From positions 62,001 through 126,000 of the forward strand of contig NZ_JABBXA010000017.1 in NCBI RefSeq assembly GCF_014161445.1: a stretch of DNA of 64,000 nt, written 5' to 3'. Of the stretch, positions 57,334 to 64,000 are shown piece after piece. A program made the translations under genes and the position numbers. A model generated the notes under the pieces. That model was not told where the DNA came from, made no database searches, and saw only the letters and a program-made list of their open reading frames with translations. The number at the start of each line of letters is the position of its first letter. The stretch's first letter is position 1. Source of the stretch: Microbispora sp. H13382 (GTDB lineage Bacteria; Actinomycetota; Actinomycetes; Streptosporangiales; Streptosporangiaceae).

Positions 57334-58248
57334 ATGGCAGCGGAGTTCTCTCGACCTGGATCGCTCTACGGCGCCGTGGACCTCGGCGCGCGTAAGCAGG
57401 CACTCGAGGCCCAGGCGCGGCGTGAAGCCGCCGGGCCGGCCGGAGCCGCCTCGGCGGACGTCATCGAGGTGACCTCGGCCACCTTCAACGCCGACGTGGT
57501 GGAGCGCTCCCTGAGCGTTCCCGTGATCGTCGAGGCGACGGTGACCAGGGCCGAGCAGGTCCGGCAGTTCAGCGGCGTGATGGAGAAGCTGGCCGCGGAG
57601 GCGGCGGGCGCGTGGGTGCTGGCCAGGGTGGACGTGGAGGCCGACCCGCAGCTCGCCCAGGCGCTGCGGATGCGCGCGGTGCCCACCGTCTACCTGGCCT
57701 TCCAGGGGCAGCTCATGCCCCTGTTCGAGGGCCCGCTGCCGGAGGCGCAGCTCCGGCAGGCGCTGGCGCAGGTGTTCGATCAGCTCGGCATGGAGCCGGC
57801 CGCGCCGGGCGAGGAGGAGCCCGGCGAACCGCCGATCGACCCCGAGCTCCTGGCGGCCGAGCAGGCCGTGGAGAAGGGCGACCTGGACGCCGCGGCCGCG
57901 GCGTTCGAGCGCCTGCTGGCGAGGTCGCCGTCGGACGAGGGTGCGAAGATCGGTCTCGCCGGGGTCGGGCTGCTGCGGCGCACCCAGGACCTCGACCCGG
58001 CCGACGTGCTGCGCCGGGCCGCGGAGGGCCAGGACGACGTGGACGCGCAGGTCCAGGCCGCCGACGTGGAGATGGTGAACGGGCAGGTGGACGAGGCGTT
58101 CGACCGGCTCATCGCGCTTGTGCGGCGCACCCGGGGCGCGGACAGGGACAAGGCGCGGGTCCACCTGCTGGGGCTGTTCGACGCACTGCCCGCCGACGAT
58201 CCCTCGGTCACGCGCGCGCGCAGGGCGCTGGCCAACGCGCTCTTCTGA
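57334..58248 (+). CDS. YbbN-like protein: thioredoxin fold without CxxC, plus TPR
   Basis: 304 residues. Residues 45-150 are a thioredoxin-like domain (VIEVTSATFNADVVERS, LARVDVEADPQLAQALRM, AVPTVYLAFQGQL). The CxxC site is absent: the strand-helix turn reads EATVTRAEQ. The C-terminal part (170-300) has tetratricopeptide-type helices (LAAEQAVEKGDLDAAAAAFE). YbbN/CnoX proteins act as holdases linked to chaperonin; the missing cysteines argue against redox catalysis. Confidence 0.85.
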   Translation: MAAEFSRPGSLYGAVDLGARKQALEAQARREAAGPAGAASADVIEVTSATFNADVVERSLSVPVIVEATVTRAEQVRQFSGVMEKLAAEAAGAWVLARVDVEADPQLAQALRMRAVPTVYLAFQGQLMPLFEGPLPEAQLRQALAQVFDQLGMEPAAPGEEEPGEPPIDPELLAAEQAVEKGDLDAAAAAFERLLARSPSDEGAKIGLAGVGLLRRTQDLDPADVLRRAAEGQDDVDAQVQAADVEMVNGQVDEAFDRLIALVRRTRGADRDKARVHLLGLFDALPADDPSVTRARRALANALF

Positions 58249-58482
58249 CCGGTTCCGGTCCGCGCCCGCCGGCCCATCACGTCGGTACGGCGGCGCGCGG
58301 CCCCGGGCGGAGTGTGGGGTGAACAGCACGGGTCCGGGCTGAAACACCCGGCGGGGGATGGCACGATGGATAGCACCCATGAGCCGTCCAGCCGGATGCG
58401 CGAGCGCGGCCGCCACACGGAGGCCGCGCCCAACTGCCGGGAGAGCACGGCCAGGCAACACCCCGCAAAGGAGCGGATAGAC

Positions 58483-59892
<1,410 letters not shown>

Positions 59893-59993
59893 CCGGTCCT
59901 GCCTCGGTGACCACGCCGTCGCGTTAAGTAATATGAGGCGGCGAACCGGGGTCGGCGTGCACGAATCCGCAATCCTCCCTCATGATGGGATGT

Positions 59994-60569
59994 ATGGCGG
60001 AAGCGATCTACGTCGGCGGGTTGCTCGTAGCGACGCCACTGCTCGACGACCCCAACTTCCGGCGTAGCGTGGTGCTCGTCCTGGAGCACGACGAAGACGG
60101 CGGCACTCTGGGCGTGGTGCTCAACCGGCCCAGCGAGATCGCCGTGACCCAGGTCCTGCCCTCCTGGGACGCCCTGGTCACGGGTCCTCCGGTGCTGTTC
60201 GAGGGCGGCCCGGTGCAGACGGACAGCGCGCTCGCGCTGGCCGTCGTGCTCAGCGGCGAGGAGCCGCTCGGCTGGCGCCGGCTGCAGGGCAGGGCCGCGG
60301 TCTCGCGCCTCGGCACGGTGGACCTCGACGCGCCACCGGAGATCCTCGCGGGGGAGATCTCCCAGATGCGGATCTTCGCGGGCTATGCGGGCTGGACCGC
60401 CGGACAGCTCGAGAACGAGCTTCAGGAGGGCGCCTGGTACGTCGTGGACTCCGAGCCGGGGGACACCTTCCATCCGAACCCGGCCACGCTCTGGCGCACC
60501 GTGTTACGCCGGCAGAAGGGGGATCTCGCGCTCGTCGCGACCTTCCCGGACGACCCCCTGCTCAACTGA
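59994..60569 (+). CDS. YqgE/AlgH family protein
   Basis: 191 residues from the ATG at 59994; in-frame ATGs lie just upstream at 59982 (and 59985 in another frame). Family motifs are GGLLVATPLLDDPNFRRSV, GTLGVVLNRPSE, FEGGPVQTDSAL and RIFAGYAGWTAGQLENEL. The structure of this family is known but the role is not settled. The YqgE name is by family only. Confidence 0.9.
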   Translation: MAEAIYVGGLLVATPLLDDPNFRRSVVLVLEHDEDGGTLGVVLNRPSEIAVTQVLPSWDALVTGPPVLFEGGPVQTDSALALAVVLSGEEPLGWRRLQGRAAVSRLGTVDLDAPPEILAGEISQMRIFAGYAGWTAGQLENELQEGAWYVVDSEPGDTFHPNPATLWRTVLRRQKGDLALVATFPDDPLLN

Positions 60570-60647
60570 GCCCCGGCACACCCTGCCCGGTGACACGCGG
60601 AGGCCGGGCGCGGGGAGCGCGCCCGGCCGTGGGTGAAACTCCGCGTC

Positions 60648-62033
60648 TCAGCTCGCGGTGCAGCTCACCGCCGGCACCGAGTTGGTGCCGTTCCAGGAGC
60701 CGAGGAACCCGAACGAGGTGGACGCTCCGGCGCCGAGGCCGCCGTTGTAGCTCACGTTCTTGGCGGTGATCGACGATCCGCTCGACGTCACCGTGGCGTT
60801 CCACGCCTGGGTGATCGTCTGGCCGTTCGCGTAGGTCCAGGTCACGGTCCAGCCCGAGACGGCACTGGAGCCGGCCTTGACGGTCACCTCGCCCTGGAAG
60901 CCGCCGCCCCACTGGTTGGTGACCTTGTACGTCGCCGAGCAGCCCTTGGCGCCGCCGCTCGGGGACGCGCTGGGCGAGGCACTGGGTGAGGCACTGGGGG
61001 AGGCGCTGGGAGACGCCGACGGGCTGGCGGACGGGCTCACCGGCGGCTGACCGCTGTAGATCGTCGCCTCCTTGGCGGTGGACTTGATGCCGTTGGCGCC
61101 GTTGAAGAGCCGCTGGCCCCACGAGGTGAGCTGGCTGACGTTGAAGTTCGTCACCTGGTCCAGGTATTCGACGCCGCCGCCGTTGCCGCTCCAGGACCAG
61201 CCGAGGTAGCCGACGCCCCGCGACTGGGCCTGCGCCATGATCGTGTCCTCGTCGGGGTCGCCGTCCGAGTGCATGTTGCCGAACTCGCCGATCACCAGCG
61301 GTAGCCCGGCGGTCTGGAACGCCTGGAGGTAGGCCGTGACCTCGGCCGCCGTGTCGAAGACGCCGTACATGTGGATCGAGAAGACGGTGTTCTTCTGGGG
61401 GTCGCCGGCGAAGATCGAGGCGGCGTTGTCACGCATGACGAACTGCCAGTCCTGGCCCCAGTTGGGCGCGTCGACCATCAGCATGTGCTGGAATCCGGCC
61501 GTCCGCATCCTGCTGATCGCGTTCTTGGTCGCGCTGGTCCAGGCGGACGGGTTGTTGTTGCCGTACGGCTCGTTGCCGATGTTGATGACGACGTAGTTCT
61601 CCTGGCCGGTCAGCACGCTCTTCAGGCCGACCCAGTAGTCCACGGCCTGGTCGAGCGTGTACGCGCCGCTCTGCTCGCCGTAGCCGGTGGTGTCGTGGTT
61701 CTCGAGCACGCAGATTAACCGGTTCTGCTTGCACAGCGAGATGACGTTGGAGACGTCGCTCGCCGAGTTGGCCGTCCAGCGTCCGCCGCTGAGCACGACG
61801 CGGACGGTGTTCGCGCCCAGCGACTTGATGTTCGCGAACGAGCTCGTCTGGCTCGCGTACCAGGTGTGCGCGTGGCTGGTGCCGCGCATCACGAAGTCGG
61901 TCCCGTTGGCTTCGAGGATCTTCGTGCCGCTGACGTGGAGTCCGGTGGCGGCCTGCGCGCTCTGGGTCATCGCGATCACCGACATCAGGAGGGCGAGGAC
62001 GGCCGCGCCCGCGGCGATGAAACGTGTTCTCAT
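60648..62033 (-). CDS. Secreted GH5 endo-beta-mannanase with CBM2
   Basis: 461 residues from the ATG at 62033. A signal peptide ends near QSAQA (residue 28). The GH5 barrel (29-333) has FVMRGTSHAHTWYASQTSSF of subfamily 8 mannanases, the acid/base Glu155 in NIGNEPYG and the nucleophile Glu250 in IGEFGN. A PSAS repeat linker (about 335-358) joins a C-terminal CBM2 (360-461) with CSATYKVTNQWGGGFQGEV and conserved surface tryptophans. The enzyme cuts plant mannan; CBM2 binds cellulose or xylan. Cellulase activity is a weaker alternative. Confidence 0.9.
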   Translation of the reverse strand: MRTRFIAAGAAVLALLMSVIAMTQSAQAATGLHVSGTKILEANGTDFVMRGTSHAHTWYASQTSSFANIKSLGANTVRVVLSGGRWTANSASDVSNVISLCKQNRLICVLENHDTTGYGEQSGAYTLDQAVDYWVGLKSVLTGQENYVVINIGNEPYGNNNPSAWTSATKNAISRMRTAGFQHMLMVDAPNWGQDWQFVMRDNAASIFAGDPQKNTVFSIHMYGVFDTAAEVTAYLQAFQTAGLPLVIGEFGNMHSDGDPDEDTIMAQAQSRGVGYLGWSWSGNGGGVEYLDQVTNFNVSQLTSWGQRLFNGANGIKSTAKEATIYSGQPPVSPSASPSASPSASPSASPSASPSASPSGGAKGCSATYKVTNQWGGGFQGEVTVKAGSSAVSGWTVTWTYANGQTITQAWNATVTSSGSSITAKNVSYNGGLGAGASTSFGFLGSWNGTNSVPAVSCTAS

Positions 62034-62153
62034 TCTGTACCTCGGGTGGGGGGGATCGGCGCCGGTGGGAGCGCCGAACGCACCATAGGCGGGGGGAGCC
62101 GGAACCGTACAGCGAGCGCCCTCCGGGGCGATCGTCATCGGTTTGCTGCAACT

Positions 62154-62163
62154 GAACCGGTTC
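62154..62163. promoter_or_regulatory. LacI-type palindrome upstream of mannanase
   Basis: GAACCGGTTC is a perfect 10-bp palindrome with a central CG pair, as in LacI/GalR-family operators that control sugar hydrolases. It lies 121 bases upstream of the mannanase start and 180 before the leucine-rich-repeat gene. No regulator gene is adjacent. Confidence 0.35.
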
Positions 62164-62271
62164 TGCTGTGTGGGCCACCCGGACCAGCGCGATCTCCCTT
62201 CGGGGGCTGTCGCCGGCGCCGTGAAACACCGATGAAACGTTCACCTGTCGTCGCGGCGATGCCGCCTCGCG

Positions 62272-62311
62272 TCTGTGCGTCTGTGCGGCTGTATGGCTGT
62301 GAGGCTGTGAG
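62272..62311 (+). repeat. Five 8-bp tandem repeats before the LRR gene
   Basis: TCTGTGCG twice, GCTGTATG once and GCTGTGAG twice, without interruption. The array ends 17 bases before TAGGGT, the proposed -10, so its last unit occupies the -35 position. Copy-number change would move or alter the promoter. Confidence 0.7.
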
Positions 62312-62328
62312 GCGAGTCGGGTGGTCTG

Positions 62329-62334
62329 TAGGGT
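62329..62334 (+). promoter_or_regulatory. Candidate -10 for a leaderless LRR message
   Basis: TAGGGT lies eight bases before the GTG at 62343, the spacing expected when transcription begins at or next to the start codon. No ribosome-binding site precedes that GTG. Confidence 0.45.
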
Positions 62335-62342
62335 CGGCTGCC

Positions 62343-63395
62343 GTGCCCGGTTTCGATGTGCCCGGCCGTGATGTGCCCGGCCCCGATACGCCCAGCCATG
62401 CGCCCACCGACATCGCCGCGCCCGTGGTGGACTGGGCGCCCCCTGGCGCCGTACGGTTCGCCGGCGGTGCGCCGGTCGCCCTGGTGGCGCCCGGCGCGGG
62501 GCTGACGTCGCTGCCCGCGGCGCTCGGCGACATGGTCACGCTGCGCCACGTAGACCTGGACGGGAACGCGCTCACGACGTTGCCCGGGTGGATCGCGCGT
62601 CTGGAGCGGCTGCGGGTCCTGCTGCTCTACGGCAACCGGATCGGGGCCCTCCCGCCCGAACTGGGCCGCCTCGTGTCGCTCGAACATCTCGGCGCCGGGC
62701 GCAACGCGCTGACCGCGGTGCCGGACACGCTGTGGCGGCTGAGCCGGCTGCGGTCGCTCGTCCTGGCGGAGAACGAGATCGCGGACCTTCCTCCCGGCCT
62801 GGGCCGGCTCCGCGAGCTGCGCATGCTCGACCTCGGCCACAACCGGCTGCGCGAGGTGCCCGCGGAGATCGGGGACCTGCCCTGCCTCACGGACTACCTC
62901 TACCTGAGCGACAACGGCTTCACGTCGGTGCCCGCCTCGCTGGGACGGCTCGACCGGCTCGGCTATCTCAACCTCGCCGAGAACCGGCTGGCCGCGCTGC
63001 CCGCGGAGATCGGCGGCATGACCGGCCTGCACGAGTTGCGCGTCCACGACAACCGGCTGACCGCGCTGCCGGACACGATCGGACGCCTGACCGGGCTGCG
63101 CGAGCTGCACCTGAGGAACAACCGCCTCGCGGCGCTGCCCGAGTCGATCGGCGGGCTGCGCGCGCTGCGCCACCTGGACCTGCGGGGCAATCCCCTGGAA
63201 CGGCTGCCCGACTCCGTCGTCCGCCTGACGGACCTGACCCACCTGGACCTGCGGGCGACCCGCCTCGCCACGCTGCCCGGCGGGCTGGCGGAGCTGCCTC
63301 GGCTTGAGAAACTCGACCTGCGGTGGGTCAAGCTCGACGAGGTGCCCGCCTGCGTACGCCCGCTGCGCGAGCGAGGGTGCGTCGTCCTGCTCTGA
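62343..63395 (+). CDS. Leucine-rich-repeat protein
   Basis: 350 residues from a GTG at 62343; an in-frame ATG at 62232 would run through the tandem repeats and is disfavoured. A Pro/Asp-rich N-terminus (VPGFDVPGRDVPGPDTPSHA) with DVPG repeats precedes about twelve 23-residue repeats of the LPxxIGxLxxLxxLxLxxN type, from about residue 45 to the end. This is the bacterial/plant-intracellular Ras-group LRR class. No signal peptide, kinase or membrane segment is present, so it is probably a cytoplasmic protein-binding scaffold. Partner unknown. Confidence 0.85.
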   Translation: MPGFDVPGRDVPGPDTPSHAPTDIAAPVVDWAPPGAVRFAGGAPVALVAPGAGLTSLPAALGDMVTLRHVDLDGNALTTLPGWIARLERLRVLLLYGNRIGALPPELGRLVSLEHLGAGRNALTAVPDTLWRLSRLRSLVLAENEIADLPPGLGRLRELRMLDLGHNRLREVPAEIGDLPCLTDYLYLSDNGFTSVPASLGRLDRLGYLNLAENRLAALPAEIGGMTGLHELRVHDNRLTALPDTIGRLTGLRELHLRNNRLAALPESIGGLRALRHLDLRGNPLERLPDSVVRLTDLTHLDLRATRLATLPGGLAELPRLEKLDLRWVKLDEVPACVRPLRERGCVVLL

Positions 63396-63424
63396 GATGG
63401 TGCCGGGTGGCCTGCGGCCTGACG

Positions 63425-64000
<576 letters not shown>

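Noticed and set aside
58249-58482. Possible riboswitch before the malic enzyme
   Set aside because: The region is GC-rich and foldable but none of the known SAM, glycine, c-di-AMP or cobalamin core motifs was recognised.
60961-61036. Short direct repeats resembling a CRISPR-like array
   Set aside because: They encode the PSAS linker of the mannanase; units are 12 bp, in frame and without spacers.

Overview
The window is chromosomal DNA of a high-GC Gram-positive actinomycete. Codons are strongly GC3-biased, GTG and TTG starts are common, and several genes are actinobacterial hallmarks: NucS endonuclease, Rho with a long charged insertion, DUF2550 after atpC, a FilP/Scy-like coiled-coil protein and IcmA. 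Gene order from thrC to icmA recalls, from memory, the conserved core of Streptomyces coelicolor around the atp operon. The absence of Streptomyces-only genes and the single short FilP-like protein suggest another filamentous family such as Streptosporangiaceae; that placement is inference.

Layout. 1-3257: secreted/surface locus with a truncated Vgb-like beta-propeller, two divergent WxL-like secreted proteins and a membrane-anchored DUF916-type partner. 3307-4649: GntR regulator overlapping a DUF1648-like membrane protein, with a probable operator upstream. 4878-11805: envelope glycan cluster (GT-C transferase, polysaccharide deacetylase, three GT2 glycosyltransferases). 11993-19903: thrC-thrB, rho with a structured leader, rpmE, prfA, prmC, tsaC/sua5. 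20048-23042: two unrecognised genes, a large disordered repeat protein and a small helical protein, possibly related to type VII secretion. 23172-25895: glyA and a WecA-like transferase. 26042-34253: atpI, an AtpZ-like gene, a possible 26-codon gene, atpBEFHAGDC, DUF2550. 34413-38448: PduO-type adenosyltransferase, TetR regulator, ABC-2 exporter, nucS. 38658-40539: zinc-ribbon-like protein and two alpha/beta hydrolases. 40651-44871: FilP-like filament protein, methylmalonyl-CoA epimerase, thiolase, meaB. 44927-50465: DUF4230 and large membrane proteins, AbsC-like MarR regulator, beta-lactamase-fold serine hydrolase. 50951-54565: subtilase divergent from icmA. 54764-57205: PLP decarboxylase divergent from an Lrp regulator, and a DinB-fold protein. 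57334-60569: YbbN-like protein, malic enzyme, YqgE. 60648-64000: secreted GH5-CBM2 mannanase, leucine-rich-repeat protein, truncated TetR regulator.

Functional links. prfA and prmC act on the same protein (RF1 methylation). The adenosyltransferase, epimerase, MeaB and IcmA all serve adenosylcobalamin-dependent acyl-CoA rearrangement, although no mutase small subunit is present. The atp genes form a canonical F1Fo operon with strong intercistronic hairpins. No rRNA, tRNA, CRISPR array, insertion sequence or prophage was seen. The most unusual items are the WxL/DUF916 locus, the 20048-23042 pair, the possible small gene coupled to atpB, the structured rho leader, the palindrome over the icmA promoter, and the 8-bp tandem repeat upstream of the leucine-rich-repeat gene.
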